Assembly (NCBI RefSeq): GCF_905404315.1
Contig: NC_066268.1
Span: forward strand, 11,570,001 to 11,634,000
Direction of reading: 5' to 3'
DNA length: 64,000 nt
From: Leptidea sinapis
Taxonomy: Eukaryota > Arthropoda > Insecta > Lepidoptera > Pieridae
This document shows, in pieces, positions 22,901-31,021 of the stretch. Every line of letters begins with the position of its first letter. The stretch's first letter is position 1. A program made the position numbers and the translations under genes. The notes beneath the pieces are model-generated. The model was given only the letters and a program-made list of their open reading frames with translations, was not told the DNA's origin and ran no database searches.

Positions 22901-25900
22901 GTAAATCATAAATTACAACAATTGCGAAGTGTACCCCCTTGTAAAAAAATCCAAATATATTCATAAATGAGAGACTGCTACAATTAAATCTCCTTTTTGC
23001 AGTCACTTTGAAAATTTGGCCAGATCTCACATTAATGTATTTCTACTTTCATCTTTACCAAAACCTTGTATTTTTTATTGTAAAATAAATGACAAATTGG
23101 CTGTTGATTCCAGTTGCAACGGACGGATACTGAAGGTTATGTTGAGCAAGATTTCTTTCGATGATGACGTACGGAATGACGTCACACAACGCGAGGGGGG
23201 ACAGTTAATAGATGACGGCGGATCTCACCAACCCCCGCTGAAAGCGCGCGGCTTGGCGAATTCTTCACGGAAAAATCCATCAATACTTTTGATACCACGT
23301 TCACCTACAGATCGTCGAACACTCAAAAAATCAAAAAGGGACCAATCTCCTCACAGTTCGCATGATAATATCAACTTACCCGAAAGTAATCACAGCAGAT
23401 TAACAGTAAATGGGTTAAGCGAAGGACTCCAAGGTATCGGGTCACAGTTTGGATCAGATAGTCGCGGCTTGGAGCCGGATCGCAACGACCAGACCCCGGG
23501 CAAACCCAAACGAAGACGGAAAAGGCTGGCTACTCTCTCATCGTTCGACTCGCCGAGCCCGAATGGATCGACTAGCTCTCGGGTGATTGTCTTGTGAGTA
23601 TTATTTCATGTTCTTTTAACTGTATGCATATGGCCCAACGACGAAATCCACACGGCCTCATTAGATTTATTGCCTTATTTGTTAGTAGGAAGTGCTATTT
23701 TCCTTTGAAATTATAATAGAATAAAAGTCCGTTAAATACTGTACAAATGAGAACAAAGACAATGGGATGTTGGCATACAAAAGTCGACGGAAAAGGGTCT
23801 TTATAGGCCCCCGACGTGATAGTGAAGTGTGCAGAATTTTTTTTTTTCGAATTTTTACCCAATATTGGGTAAGTATCTATTTTTATAATACATGTAGACT
23901 ATATTTCCAAGACATTAGAATAATTATAATAGTTTCGATATATAGTTTTTATTAATTTAAATTCGACTTGAAATAGCGTCCATACAAATTTAATAAGGAC
24001 TTAAGTGTCGTTTCCTTTGTCGTTTTTTTATTATTTATTTATTTTGGAATATGTTGAAATATTAAACTTGTAAAACTATCGTAAAATATATTTCAGTAGT
24101 TATTTTGTCCAAATATGTTACATTTTATACCATACAAAAGCGATTTCGCAATTCAAGGTCGATCAAGGTCAAGGGATTCTTCTTAGCCTTTCGGAATGAA
24201 TATCTCAATTTATTACTATGAAAGCATGTATATTTTAGAAAGGAAACAGAAAGTTGATTGTACAACCATAAACATTAGATAATAAATAAAACCAATTGTT
24301 TTCATTGAAATAATCATTTATTCTAAAATATTATGGTTTTTCAACTTTATCTTGTGTGTGTAAATAAAACACAATATGAATTATTTATGCATGGCTATAT
24401 AGCTTTTTTCGAAAGCTTTCAGATGCATTCACTGAAATTATCCTTACTATAAGTATTCCTTTGTTACACGTAAAATGATACGCGTAAACTTTCGCGCGCC
24501 GAAATCGCTCGGTAATCAACGGAGTTGAATCTTAGAGGGATGTGATCGCGAAGGGCTAGTTTCTTTTCTTTGTTTCATTTATAGACACGCAAAAGGTTGA
24601 AGTTTATTTATTTACGGTGTGTGTGGTTTGATGCATTTACTGTACTCGATAACTCTTGCTTTAGGTACGTATAATTTTCCGTTTACTTTTATTGACTTAC
24701 TCGTATAAGGCGTTGAGTATTTGACGTTTGAGTATTTTGTTGCAACACTTTACATATATTGTAACTGAAATGATTTCTAAAATGCTGTAGATGTTGATTC
24801 AAGAGTGGCAAAGAATAAAGTGATTTTGATTTGATTTGAAGTTTGTCCAGAAACCTTTAGACACGTTTTAACACAGTTGAGTGTTTAATCCACAGGAGGA
24901 GATTTAAGACACAATAATTTATTTTGGTCAGCGATCAATGGAGTAAGTGATCTCCTTATTATCAGTAATGGACCGACTTCAATTTCCGAGCAATAAAATA
25001 CACTTATTGGCGTCAATAAGTGTAGGTACAAATGAATTGCTTACCCGATATTAAGTGATCACTGCTGCCCACATTATCATGCCGTTGCATTCACCAGAGG
25101 AATCACAGGACCGTTGGCGGCCTTTGCGGAAGGAGGTCTTTTTTAAAAGTCCCCATGGCGTATCGTCCGCGAAACACCGCACCAACACATCCCATAGTTG
25201 GTCGTATGTGTCAGTTACTTGAAAGCTGCACTGTAGAGAAACTCCACACATCCAGATGGTATTAGACATCCAAGTTTATCGAATTTCGTATGAACCAATT
25301 CGGCCGCAGGAATCAGGTCAAAGAGCATTAGTCATACTCTTAGCTCAACGAGTTGAGATGATGCCAACGAAACATCCAGAAACTAACTACAGCTTTGTGT
25401 AAATCGTCACATTTTTTTTTAAACCTACCTTCAATTATAAGAATTAACGTTTTGTCTATGCCAAAAAAATATATCAATTTATAAAGTACTTTTAAAATCA
25501 ATCATAATATAAAAATTGTAGGACAACCCAGTCGGAGCGGTGTAACAATAGGCTGGGCAGCAGGACCTCGGAGCTCGGCAATGACTCCAACAGTGATAGC
25601 AGCAACGACCTGGGGGCCGAGGGACGACCGCGCCGCAAGCGGAACCCTATCCAGTACACAGAGAAGCCACTCAACAGGTAACTTATTAGAAAATATATTG
25701 AATTAGGCGTTATTTTGCGGAAATCCATAATTAAATAGTTAGTAATAATAGTTTAACAAAAAACGTGTAAAAGTTTACAAAGTAGATGATGGTTTCTGTG
25801 CTTTCAAATTTGCTGTCGTTACGGCAAATTAACTTTAACATAATTCATCTGATGTACATAATATTATGAACAATATAAATGAAAACAGATTTATATTTTG

Positions 25901-26420
25901 CGTTATGCATTTTGGTATAGGTATGTGTCGACTAGGTGAAACAACGATTTATTAATCTAATACATAAAATTCTCATGTCGCGGTGTTTGTAGTTAAACTC
26001 TTCGAAACGGCTTGACCGATTCTCATGAAATTTTGAGTGCATGTTGGGTAGGTCTGAGAATCGGACAACATCTATTTTTTCATCCCCCTAAATGTTAAGG
26101 GTGGTCCACACAATTTTTTTTTTTTATTTGTTTGATTATTAGTTAGCATTAAAAAATACATACAACTTCAAATTTTCGCCCATCTACGATCAACAGTTAC
26201 TTTTGTATCGCGATTTTAATATCGGCAATACAACGTTTGCTGGGTCAGCTAGTTACTCTATAAGAATGAGAAATGAGTTAGTAACCAATAAAAGAGAGGA
26301 AGTTTGTCTGTGGTACAAATATTCGGAACGACTAAAGTTTTTTTACATTATGAAACAATTTTTCAAGTAACTAAATAACTAATGAATCTCGTTTTTCTTT
26401 TCAGAAAATTACGAAGATGA
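1935..26420 (+). CDS. Shugoshin-like protein, 3' eleven exons (5' end outside window)
   Basis: Exons join in phase at GT/AG sites: 1935-2042, 3696-3759, 5220-5273, 13175-13232, 14647-14739, 15496-15588, 16821-16928, 18395-18522, 23114-23593, 25522-25677 and 26405-26420 (stop TGA). The first begins in phase 1, so N-terminal exons are missing. If all are used, about 452 codons are encoded here. The protein is acidic and Ser/Asn-rich at first (NNEDEDDSTSNN), then basic (PTVRRRKCAQSP; KPKRRRKRLATLS), and ends RRKRNPIQYTEKPLNRKLRR. That end fits the conserved C-terminal SGO box, which in known shugoshins helps bind phosphorylated histone H2A at centromeres; shugoshin with PP2A protects cohesin. 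The N-terminal coiled coil that would settle the identity is not in the window. Introns are packed with transposons. Seen: exons, phases, motif. Inferred: shugoshin identity and expression. Confidence 0.6.
2100..3134 (-). mobile_element. LINE fragment, Jockey-like reverse transcriptase
   Basis: The minus strand encodes broken RT blocks: ANYRPIAITPLLSKIMENI (2455-2730), and VNAGVPQG followed by a damaged hydrophobic LLHI block (2102-2428). Both match the better kept copy at 18630-20060. Frames shift between blocks and no catalytic YADD remains. Non-coding-like LINE sequence continues to 3134, is interrupted by a 403-bp insertion, and resumes at 3551 to about 3625. It lies in intron 1 of the shugoshin-like gene. 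Confidence 0.7.
3122..3550. mobile_element. 403-bp non-autonomous element with 13-bp target duplication, possibly Penelope-related
   Basis: An identical 13-bp direct repeat, TAAATATCGGAAT, stands at 3122-3134 and 3538-3550 and brackets an insert of 403 bp (3135-3537) inside a LINE fragment. The insert contains an inverted repeat of about 42 bp: AAATAAAACACTTTTAAACG near 3137 and its complement at about 3462-3505. About 30 further bases (GTGTAACACTCGCG...) lie before the right duplication. On the minus strand, 3229-3268 resembles a hammerhead ribozyme core. Partial copies lie at 16548-16611 and 18180-18320. A long target duplication suggests retrotransposition; the Penelope link is inference. 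Confidence 0.6.
3965..4300 (+). repeat. Interspersed repeat, LINE-tail-like
   Basis: The sequence around GGCTCCTTTGCACAGGAT, through TAATGTGTAAGCATTATT to GTTTCGGTGTGAAGGGCGCC, recurs inverted at about 32946-33075, and its distal part resembles 59590-59650. It carries no sound reading frame. I take it as the 3' part of a dispersed retroelement. Confidence 0.5.
4301..5219. other. Intronic AT-rich sequence, nothing recognised
   Basis: This is intron 2 sequence of the shugoshin-like gene. It is AT-rich with no open frame longer than shadows, no clear inverted repeat and no similarity to the other repeats in the window that I could see. Confidence 0.4.
5571..5712 (-). mobile_element. tRNA-derived SINE, minus strand
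   Basis: Read on the minus strand, GGTTGGCTCAGTTGGTTAGA is an A-box-like D arm, an arm closed by CCGGC/GCCGG takes the anticodon position, and GTGGGTTCGAGTCCTGC is a T arm with box B. The tail runs into a T- and A-rich end near 5571. Related sequence recurs at 1670-1806 and 33241-33472, so it is a SINE head and not a functional tRNA gene. Confidence 0.65.
5713..6440. other. Intronic stretch with GC-rich palindrome-like segment
   Basis: No gene was recognised. About 5790-6060 is richer in GC and CpG (GACGCGTCAGCGGACC, CAGCGCTGACCG) and contains loosely complementary pieces. It may be an old MITE, but I cannot define ends. Confidence 0.3.
6440..6857 (+). mobile_element. LINE 3' end, Jockey-like family B
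   Basis: The plus strand encodes the C-terminal end of a LINE ORF2 (RIYHGECSEELFNLIPAAES, then FLPRTTKLWNEFPCELF). It continues into the family's 3' end (GGCGGTGATCACTTAACA) and a short A run near 6850. The same C-terminus occurs on the minus strand at 18690-19064. All upstream RT is missing, as expected of a 5'-truncated insertion. Confidence 0.75.
7641..10439 (-). CDS. LINE ORF2: endonuclease-reverse transcriptase, 932 aa
   Basis: The N-terminal quarter is an APE-type endonuclease with QNVRGLRTK, FTETWL, GDFKLSG and a DTYHPTLL segment at the usual SDHxP position. A linker rich in Lys/Tyr follows. The RT domain has SPGPDN, NYRPISKL, YTDYSKAFDKIDH, GVPQGSLLGPLLF and the catalytic box SFADDMKIF at roughly residue 700. 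The C-terminus has the usual LEYASQIWNPTY region. It would nick genomic DNA and prime reverse transcription from the 3' end. Length and layout are normal for the Jockey superfamily, and there is no in-frame stop. The GDF motif is followed by K where N is common, and the SDH box is altered (YHP), so endonuclease activity is uncertain. The start at 10439 gives the longest frame; a second Met lies two codons in. Confidence 0.85.
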   Translation of the reverse strand: MIMSYNIYNLSIYYQNVRGLRTKTNEVYRKVCMNSYDVIIFTETWLEDSISDSEFLDDRYLVWRRDRDYSLTGQTKGGGVLIATRKHLQVKLLPQLNSTAEDLWISVRIKQANTRKWIDLYLWVIYLCEQNNGLSFSNQLANFLTKLNYASSVNPSDSFLVIGDFKLSGIVWQPTDTSSFNSTYMSSSDEYSLTDEMSALCLHQFNGILNKQNRLLDLVFSNQLIYVSECTDPLTPIDTYHPTLLIDAKSFETTLLDHAPRLRYIYDKGDFQNINNRIRGIDWEGEFLSRPIDECVSFLNETVYALQNQYIPIKRARNYSYPVWYNSALIKAIKDKSKYHKKFKNYGNKSDYFTYNLLRNKVNQLESICYEQYMKLTEDSIIKNPKPFWKFVKSRSQSHCMPSLMTYNNNSLTSGETICNAFSTYFQTTFLNPTTHNNRSISSYSSDNGDLTLSSYLNINSDIQNIDINVHEIKLLLDRLDITKSPGPDNISSFFLRKCSSTIVLPISMLFSKSLSTGFVPKLWKSAFITPVHKKGSRSEITNYRPISKLCIIAKVFERVIYKQLYANLKNTFSPFQHGFLKGRSTVSNLLLLNNFITDAMDNGMQVDVIYTDYSKAFDKIDHNTLICKLSQSGIRGDLLRWFSLYIDNRSQAVVLNNYISSWVPVPSGVPQGSLLGPLLFIIYVGDIDSCFKSSNLLSFADDMKIFSSITSILDMIALQEDLNRLEEYCLTNKLELNTSKSSVVTYTRKINILQTNYTLRGQVLSRCNGTRDLGVYHDSKLLFNDHIDKIVNKASKAVGFIKRISKNFNNIKTIKILYCTFVRSHLEYASQIWNPTYSTYVDRLESVQRQFLRYLCFRFKVPYDSNSYVDLCKKFHFLPLKERRNITDFLFMLKIISNHVDCPDLLHKVNFNVPQKTLRYSPPLCVPAVSS
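10821..11744 (-). CDS. LINE ORF1 protein with PHD-like finger and coiled coil, 307 aa
   Basis: Residues about 4-53 hold regularly spaced cysteines (CAICNEKF, CSLCHNLLCFGC, WKCATC) resembling a PHD/RING-type zinc finger. Residues about 70-155 are heptad-like (LREDIRTIKKELSDLND, SSVEKLQDTVICLQSEL), a likely coiled coil. The C-terminal half (EIKGIPIKKDENLF, then KLIIVTFLNRYVKEDFI) resembles the RRM-like and C-terminal parts of L1-type ORF1 proteins. Such proteins bind element RNA and trimerise. It lies directly upstream of ORF2 in the same element. Confidence 0.75.
   Translation of the reverse strand: MSECAICNEKFNDGVQCSLCHNLLCFGCANISETTWRRYGSEKRSQWKCATCRGLSSTTPMPTEPASLETIMKELRDMKRQLSSVLALREDIRTIKKELSDLNDTCVYTSQIVDDLSGRITSVESRVSSVEKLQDTVICLQSELSKTKLALSSMEQRSRLNNVEIKGIPIKKDENLFTILDKVSTKINHVVPRAQINYISRVPMHNSKEKLIIVTFLNRYVKEDFIAAARAEKVTTTDIGFTGSIKKIYINDHLSMDLKKLLTSAKNVAHEKNYKFVWVKHSKIHVRRDETSRVFVIRQENDLNKIV
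12240..13085 (-). mobile_element. LINE 3' end, split by a Harbinger MITE
   Basis: Two pieces, 12240-12356 and 12903-13085, read together as the minus-strand 3' end of a LINE (a GGCGGTTGCCTCAACTC-type tail next to a C-terminal coding region). They are separated exactly by the MITE at 12357-12902. The piece order shows that the LINE inserted first. Confidence 0.6.
12357..12902. mobile_element. 546-bp PIF/Harbinger-derived MITE with TTA target duplication
   Basis: The ends are near-perfect inverted repeats: AGCCGAACGTCCACCGCCGG at the left, with the complement of AGCCGAGCGTCCACCGCCGG at the right, continuing through CTAAACTAA. They are flanked by TTA at 12354-12356 and 12903-12905. A 3-bp TTA/TAA duplication is the Harbinger hallmark. 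Inside, 12515-12715 encodes 66 residues with KKKRKHRYWISQQIQSWK, like the N-terminus of Harbinger transposases. The DDE domain is deleted, so the copy must be moved in trans. Confidence 0.8.
13270..13610 (+). mobile_element. RTE-like LINE fragment
   Basis: The plus strand encodes damaged blocks, including a YLGQ segment, SNKKSNPTSMRRVRKS and SVMLYGTETRSLTMGPYEKA. They parallel the clearer copy at 20390-20785 (LPVMTYGTQTWSLTMG). This is the post-RT C-terminal region of RTE/BovB-type LINEs. Frameshifts and a missing tail mark it as dead. Confidence 0.6.
13611..14633. other. Intronic stretch with a hAT-like terminal motif
   Basis: No exon was recognised. CAGGGTTTCCCCACGTGGGG (13615-13634), followed by a GGGGCGT-like palindrome, resembles a hAT end, but no matching right end was found. 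The rest is AT-rich and unexplained. Confidence 0.3.
14647..14739 (+). CDS. Shugoshin-like gene, triplicated exon, copy 1
   Basis: 93 nt, phase 0 at both ends, encoding an acidic stretch GQKSKQNSPSDDSEEEDPIE and then NQVRSHDHEQT. It is bounded by ATCAG and GTAAGT. It can be skipped or included without changing the frame. Confidence 0.7.
15496..15588 (+). CDS. Shugoshin-like gene, triplicated exon, copy 2
   Basis: 93 nt with the same splice sites and phase as copy 1. It differs by SPA for SPS and HNH for HDH. No stop or splice-site damage is visible. Confidence 0.65.
16548..16757. mobile_element. Composite of Penelope-like end and internally deleted LINE
   Basis: 16548-16611 matches the left end of the 403-bp element (AAATAAAACACTTTTAACG, then ACGCGTGTAATTATAAC). 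At about 16612 it changes abruptly to minus-strand LINE family A sequence. RT-derived sequence (to about 16724) is joined directly to sequence from the endonuclease/linker region (CACCAAGCCATTGGACAGCA), which lies about 1 kb away in the copy at 20826-22915. It lies between exon copies 2 and 3. Confidence 0.65.
16821..16928 (+). CDS. Shugoshin-like gene, triplicated exon, copy 3
   Basis: 108 nt, phase 0 at both ends. Relative to copy 2 it carries 15 extra bases that repeat the acidic block (DDSEEDDSEKEDP), plus GSHDHEQT for RSHNHEQT. The acceptor and donor are intact. Confidence 0.65.
17594..17822 (-). mobile_element. LINE family A RT fragment inserted in the third repeat unit
   Basis: The minus strand encodes NIGISGDLLRWFSSYIDN and SSGVPQGSLLDPLLFVIF, RT blocks matching 21137-21910. 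The piece is absent from repeat units 1 and 2. It is bracketed by a 14-bp direct repeat TTTTTGTACATCAC (17580-17593 and 17823-17836), and its right edge contains the inverted flank ATGTACAAAAAGTAA (17805-17819). Neither LINE end is present. Confidence 0.75.
18180..18320 (+). repeat. Partial copy of the 403-bp element
   Basis: It runs from AAATAAAACACTTTTAAAGG through AACCCGACGTTTCAAGACC and matches the left half of the insert at 3135-3537. It stops at about 18316, so the right half is missing. It lies just upstream of exon 18395-18522. Confidence 0.65.
18530..18650 (-). mobile_element. SINE fragment, minus strand
   Basis: CACAAATTATCTTGCCCCA and the following bases are the inverse of the body of the SINE at 993-1290. 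The tRNA-like head is missing. Confidence 0.55.
18630..20060 (-). mobile_element. Jockey-like LINE family B, internally deleted
   Basis: From the 5' side on the minus strand: an endonuclease N-terminus (CFLTETQISRPSDTS, 19826-20053) jumps at about 19845 straight into RT (LDIAKAFDRVWHKAFLSKL). The RT continues with VNAGVPQGCVLSPTLFLLHI and the catalytic CYADDST (19065-19754), then the C-terminal region (18690-19064) and a 3' tail ending near 18630 at an A run (T on plus). A frameshift separates RT and C-terminus near 19065. The late endonuclease and early RT are deleted, so it is dead. Intron 8 of the shugoshin-like gene. Confidence 0.8.
20235..20255 (+). repeat. Run of 21 G
   Basis: An uninterrupted G homopolymer of 21 bases follows TTTTGCT and precedes AAGGG, in otherwise AT-rich DNA. 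It may be a microsatellite expansion or an assembly or polymerase artefact. Confidence 0.9.
20262..20385. repeat. Dispersed repeat shared with 54448-54600
   Basis: TTACTTCACGCCGGTATTCT through GTCTGGCCCGATTGTGCTGA to CGGCAGCGTGACTCTCCC recurs almost unchanged at 54448-54550. It has no useful open frame. It is probably the end of another LINE family. Confidence 0.6.
20390..20785 (+). mobile_element. RTE-like LINE 3' end
   Basis: The plus strand encodes AAFGKLRKIFSSKKPQ and CVLPVMTYGTQTWSLTMGLM, then jumps (middle deleted) to AQDRSSWRPWG-like and WTSSG-like ends in shifted frames. It finishes in an ATG-type microsatellite (ATGATGATGATGAT, 20764-20777). C-terminal motifs and the short-repeat tail fit the RTE/BovB clade. 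Confidence 0.7.
20826..22915 (-). mobile_element. LINE family A, decayed ORF2
   Basis: Minus-strand pieces in order: endonuclease (TDKFLIIGDINMSNIIWN, 22691-22909), linker (SIKLNPKYFSSYMKSKQN, 21889-22377) and RT (SNYHPISKLCIISKVFEK, YTDFSKAFDRIRHDIL, 21137-21910). Frameshifts and stops break the frame. The segment after the VPQGSLLG block is mostly deleted, with a CFADD remnant near 21162, and the 3' UTR ends at about 20826 in TTTATTT. The family is related to, but distinct from, the intact element at 7317-11880. Confidence 0.8.
23114..23593 (+). CDS. Shugoshin-like gene, largest exon
   Basis: 480 nt joining AG from 18522 to T at 23114 (Ser) and leaving phase 2 at 23593. It encodes a Ser/Asp/Arg-rich, probably disordered region with basic patches (RTLKKSKRDQSP, KPKRRRKRLATLS) typical of nuclear proteins. 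It has no catalytic domain. The frame is also open upstream of the acceptor, so the 5' limit rests on TTGATTCCAG and phase. Confidence 0.65.
23594..25029. other. Intron 9, AT-rich, no clear feature
   Basis: No exon or clear element is seen. At about 24795-24840 the sequence AAAGTGATTTTGATTTGATT resembles the short repeated 3' tail of some LINEs, but no coding part accompanies it. Confidence 0.4.
25030..25330 (-). mobile_element. LINE family B 3' end fragment
   Basis: GATATTAAGTGATCACTGCT through CCAGAGGAATCACAGGACC matches, with decay, the 3' ends at 6740-6850 (inverted) and 18660-18900. Remnants of the C-terminal coding region follow. Confidence 0.6.
25950..26253 (+). mobile_element. Non-autonomous Helitron-like element
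   Basis: It runs from ACATAAAATTCTCATGTCGC through CGAAACGGCTTGACCGATTC to GTTTGCTGGGTCAGCTAGT. The CTAG 3' terminus at 26249-26252 fits Helitrons. Close relatives are at 61698-62002 (minus) and 62278-62596 (plus). It has no coding capacity and lies in intron 10 of the shugoshin-like gene. Confidence 0.7.
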
Positions 26421-27309
26421 TGGTAACTCCACCCATTGTGACAGCTCCACTCAGTATCAAGACTGCACCATATATTTTGTTTCATTAATTAATTTATCTT
26501 AATTATTTTATTTGAGAATTGTACGTAATCGTGTTTTAAGTATCGTATACTAATTTAATGCGTTATTTTAGTTTGATTCTAGTTATATAGACTTGATTTA
26601 ATTTAATTTAATTGAGATATATTTTGACATGTTTCATTTATTTGTACTTATTTAACCCTGTGACAGTTGTCTCGGGGGCATCTTATAACCCCGCGAAGTA
26701 GGGAAAATTGTCATTGAAATGGATACAATAATATATATTTATATACACCGTCATTTTAAAAATTACCATTAAAACCTTGAGAATAATAAAAACAATGTCC
26801 AAAATTGTTTCCACGCAAATGTCAAATAATTGACAAATTAATTTTAATTCATAATTTTATTATTAAATCGTTTATTCCTCGCCACCGATATAGGATCATA
26901 ACCTGTTAGTTTTGAATGTCTCCAGGAAGGGATAAATGAAAAATGAAGAACTACTTTAATTGTAAATTTACTATTTATTAAAAGGCTCTAAATATAATTA
27001 CATCTGAGACTCTAAGACGCTATAGTACAGAAAGTGTAAAAGGCGGTCGGTCTGTCTTAAACATACTGACTCATATGTGTATGACATTTACTTTTTTTTT
27101 TATTGTGTTCTGTTTCATTGTCTATTCACAACATAATGACATTACCATAAATAGTATAAGTATTAAGTCCACAATGTTAAGGACGATTTTTGTGAAGTTA
27201 AATATTATATATAATATAATTATTATTAGTAATAATAATTGTGGTATTCTCATTTTATTGACAAATAAATTTGCTGTATAATTGCGATCTCTTAGCCTGG
27301 ACTCATTTG

Positions 27310-27510
27310 TTTTTTTTATTTGTGGAAGAGGTGGTCATCTGATGTTCAGTGATCATCGCCGCCCCCCTTTCTCATAATTACAGAAGGTTCAGTGGGGTAG
27401 AGCGTGGTAGAAAATTCCTTGAAAATCGCACTGGGAAGAAACGCCACGCATCCAATTAATGAAGATTATATTCAAGTTTGTTACATGTCGTTGAAGATGG
27501 AATACACCTC
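27310..27510 (+). mobile_element. LINE 3' end fragment, decayed
   Basis: GGTGGTCATCTGATGTTCAG and GTGATCATCGCCGCCCCC followed by coding-derived sequence resemble the family B tail at 18650-18900. It is strongly mutated. Confidence 0.45.
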
Positions 27511-27965
27511 ACGACATTATTTCTAGCTAATTACGAAAAACAAAATACAAAATCATTTATTTCACACTTTTCATGTACTAATTAACATTTTATACTGACC
27601 CCCACACTAGGCGTTGCCTGTCTCGTGGGGGAAATAGAAGAATTAACAAAAAATAAAGATATACAAGCGGCTAACTCGTTTCTTGTTCTCGATATAAATA
27701 CGGAAATGGAAATATATAAATAAAATAACAATTTTAACTTAGATAAAACTTTATTTACTTACCAGATAAAATATTTAACCATTGAATTGAGTGAATTACA
27801 ATATGACGACAATATTATCATTAAAAATTTTAACCGGTTCAAGCTACAATTTAGAACATATATATTAAACGAGGATTTAATTATTATCTTAAAGGGAATC
27901 AACAACAGGCAAATGTAAGGAACAACCTGTGTGGTATTTTTCTGTTAGAGCATAGTACACAATAT

Positions 27966-28290
27966 ATCTTAATATATATAAATTACGTGACAAGTCGTTT
28001 GTCGATGGACTCCGAAACTAATGAACGGATTTTAATGCGGATTACTTCGTGGAGTGCAGCTTGGTCCAACTTGAGAGATAGGATAGTTTTTATATCGATT
28101 TGAGACCCATACTTATTTTTATTTTCAATATTTGTTATTGTACTTATGGACATATTTTCTATGAAAGAATTTAATAACTCATGGTTTGACAGTTCCGCTG
28201 TGAAACAATTTTATTATAACAACAGGGAGCATTTTTTACGAAAAAATTCTTGATGTATTGAAATATTATTGGCAAATTCCTATAAAACAG
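27966..28290 (+). mobile_element. Helitron-like repeat, second family
   Basis: TATATATAAATTACGTGACA followed by GGACTCCGAAACTAATGAAC and GAGTGCAGCTTGGTCC resembles a widespread non-autonomous Helitron family of Lepidoptera. I know the family by type; only one copy is in this window, and its 3' end is not clear. Confidence 0.4.
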
Positions 28291-30630
28291 CTTTTTTATT
28301 ATCTACGACCGAGCCTTGCTCTGATTTTTGAGGTGGTACAAAACTTGAACAAAAATCCTCACAGGATATCTAGATTCGAACCGGAGTCTTCTGCTTTCCG
28401 GATCACCCAATGACCCGTCTCAGCTATTATAGTCTTGTATATAGTGGCGAAATTTACCTTTGTATTCTAATATTATAATAGCAGTTACTCATTAAAATAC
28501 GGATAAAACTTCTTTCTTTAAAATTGACCCCTAGCTACTAGCTAGGGGTCAGATTTCTCTTCCCCGGAACTTCCTGTAGACTAAATTTCACTAAAATGGT
28601 TGGAGTCGTTTCCGATATTCAGATTATATACATATACAAGAATTGCTCGTTTCAAGATATCCATTTTATAATATTGTTAAATGCCTAGACTTTACGTACA
28701 CATTAGCTTGAAAAGGCTTATATATATATACATATTTTTTTTTTCAAAAAGTCATCATACGTATTGTATTATTCCTATCCTGCATTTCAGGGTTTACTGA
28801 ATATTCGTTCCTATAGTACCCATAGATGGAAAATGTTGATCTAGATCACCAGCCAATAGCCAAATAACAAAATGAAGGACAGACAATACAGTTACAGCCG
28901 TTCTGTCACAACATAAATTCGAAGATCCTCTTTTTTACTTCATATTTGCACTAGCTAGAGTGAGCCTGTGACTTTAGCTGGGTCGCACCATGCGCTCGCC
29001 GAATTTGACAAACTGGGAAACACTTATGTTACAACAGCTTGTATTTAATAATACTTGACGAAATAATTATGTTATGTAAACATGCTACATTAAAGGATTT
29101 TTATGGTGAATATGCGCTTAACTAGGGAAGATTATTGCTTCGTTTCTTTCCTAAAGTTTTAATATGATATATATAGCTAGAAGTTATACTTAATAATATT
29201 ATATATCATATAGATGTAGAATATTATGTTATTGGTCAAGGTCAAACCGGTCAAATCAAGACTAAAAGTAAGTATGTATATTCAAATTAAGTTTCGAGAG
29301 AATTAAGAATTTACCGAAACATTAGCTCTATATTAATTCTCCATTGGCCTCATTGACGTACAATAAACATTTAGACTCACAATCACGCTCAAAAACTGTC
29401 TGAAGCAACACTTCAGTTGTGTATTGACCGCGCTTTGAATACAACGCCACGCAATGACAAAGTCTTCACGTCTCTTTCGCACATTTCGTACCATTATCGC
29501 TTCTTATGAGCGTATACAATATACTTTGAACATTACTGCTACGAAATAAGGTGTTAATTTGAATGAATGTTTTATTGTTATCTGTATAAGTTAATGTATA
29601 CGTATAAAACGCCACCCGGACATTTTTGACGAACTTTTAATAGGCTATTGGGAGTCTAGTTGTTTATAGTACATACGTCAATGATTGGCCTATTATTTAC
29701 AGGAACAAATATAATCTTTTTAATTTTAGTATATTTTCTTACCTCAATATTAAAAAAGGCAACTGACCAAAGTTAGAGAAGTAGGCTTATAATTGGTAAA
29801 TAAATTATCAATACAGATTTCAAAGGAGCTGGTCACAATAGTAGGCGGCTCTAAGAATATATTGAATACATTATAATATTAATTCAACAATGATCTGAAT
29901 CTAATACCGGTGGTGGATTTTTCTAATAAATTAATATTAAAGTCACCACATATCATCATAAATTTTCATTGTTATTATTTTTACTCCACATTATTGTCGT
30001 GTTGAATATAAATTACATTTACACAGAAAATCGGTTTGTAAAAATCTTATACTTTACATTGCAACGCTTGATTTATATAATGAGTTCTTTACATGCCCTT
30101 CTCTCGAATCGGAAAATTGTACACAGCATAATTAATGTTTTAAAATTTCAAAATGTTTGAAATAAACAAATGCTTCACGTTGCTTACTTATTTTAGTTAA
30201 GACGTTTTTATTTACCATATACATACTTACCATTCTTACGCTTCCGCTTAAAATGATCTTGTCTTAGATAATTTATCTTGCTGCTAGACAACCGATGAAA
30301 ACAGTACAAATTTATTACTATGGTGTGCGTGACAAGCTACGTCTTACAATCGCGATTTGTATGTCACTTTGTGTTTGTCTCAAAATAGAGGTTAACTGTC
30401 AGCCTCAATTTCTTTCGACGTTTTCACAGCTGTCACAGTATCTAGACGCATAAATGATCTGAGGATTTTGTAAATAATATGGTCATGTGGATGTTTGGGT
30501 TGAATACGATTATTCTTTCAGCCTATACATAGGCTGCTACCAGACATACTTCACTTTAAAGTATTGATGACGTATTCATTACGATGGTATCAGTTCCCTA
30601 CCTACTGGAAATTAAAGTATGACTTAAAAT

Positions 30631-31021
30631 CACTGACCTCTACTATTTACCACTGGACTGGCGGCTGTAAAAGTGCCTTTGTGCCTGTTTGATATTAGCC
30701 ATTTTGGCGCTGTTGGCCATGTAGCGAGAGTCTGAGGTACTAAAACTAGTGATGACAACCTCAGCTAAAAAAACATCGATAGGAAAACTATTGTGTACTT
30801 TATTACGTTCATTCCTGAAGTATAAATAACACGGAAAACGACAGAAATTAATTCAAAATGCAAAAATATTTTACAGTATTGTACGCTTCACTCGCAGCCA
30901 TTTGTATTATACGTCAAAATTGTTCTCTGGACGCTCGCAAGTGGCGCTTCATATAGGCACAAAAAATTTCCTGTCAAATATATTGAAAAGCCTGTCAAGT
31001 GGTATTTTATACAGGTCAGTG
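30631..31021 (+). mobile_element. MITE copy a, about 390 bp
   Basis: The ends are imperfect inverted repeats: CACTGACCTCTACTATTTAC at the left, with the complement of CACTGACCTGTATAAAATAC at the right, followed inward by CACTGGAC/CACTTGAC. CTTAAA lies next to both ends (30623-30628 and 31022-31027). A second copy in the same orientation is at 32025-32433. No coding sequence. Confidence 0.7.
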
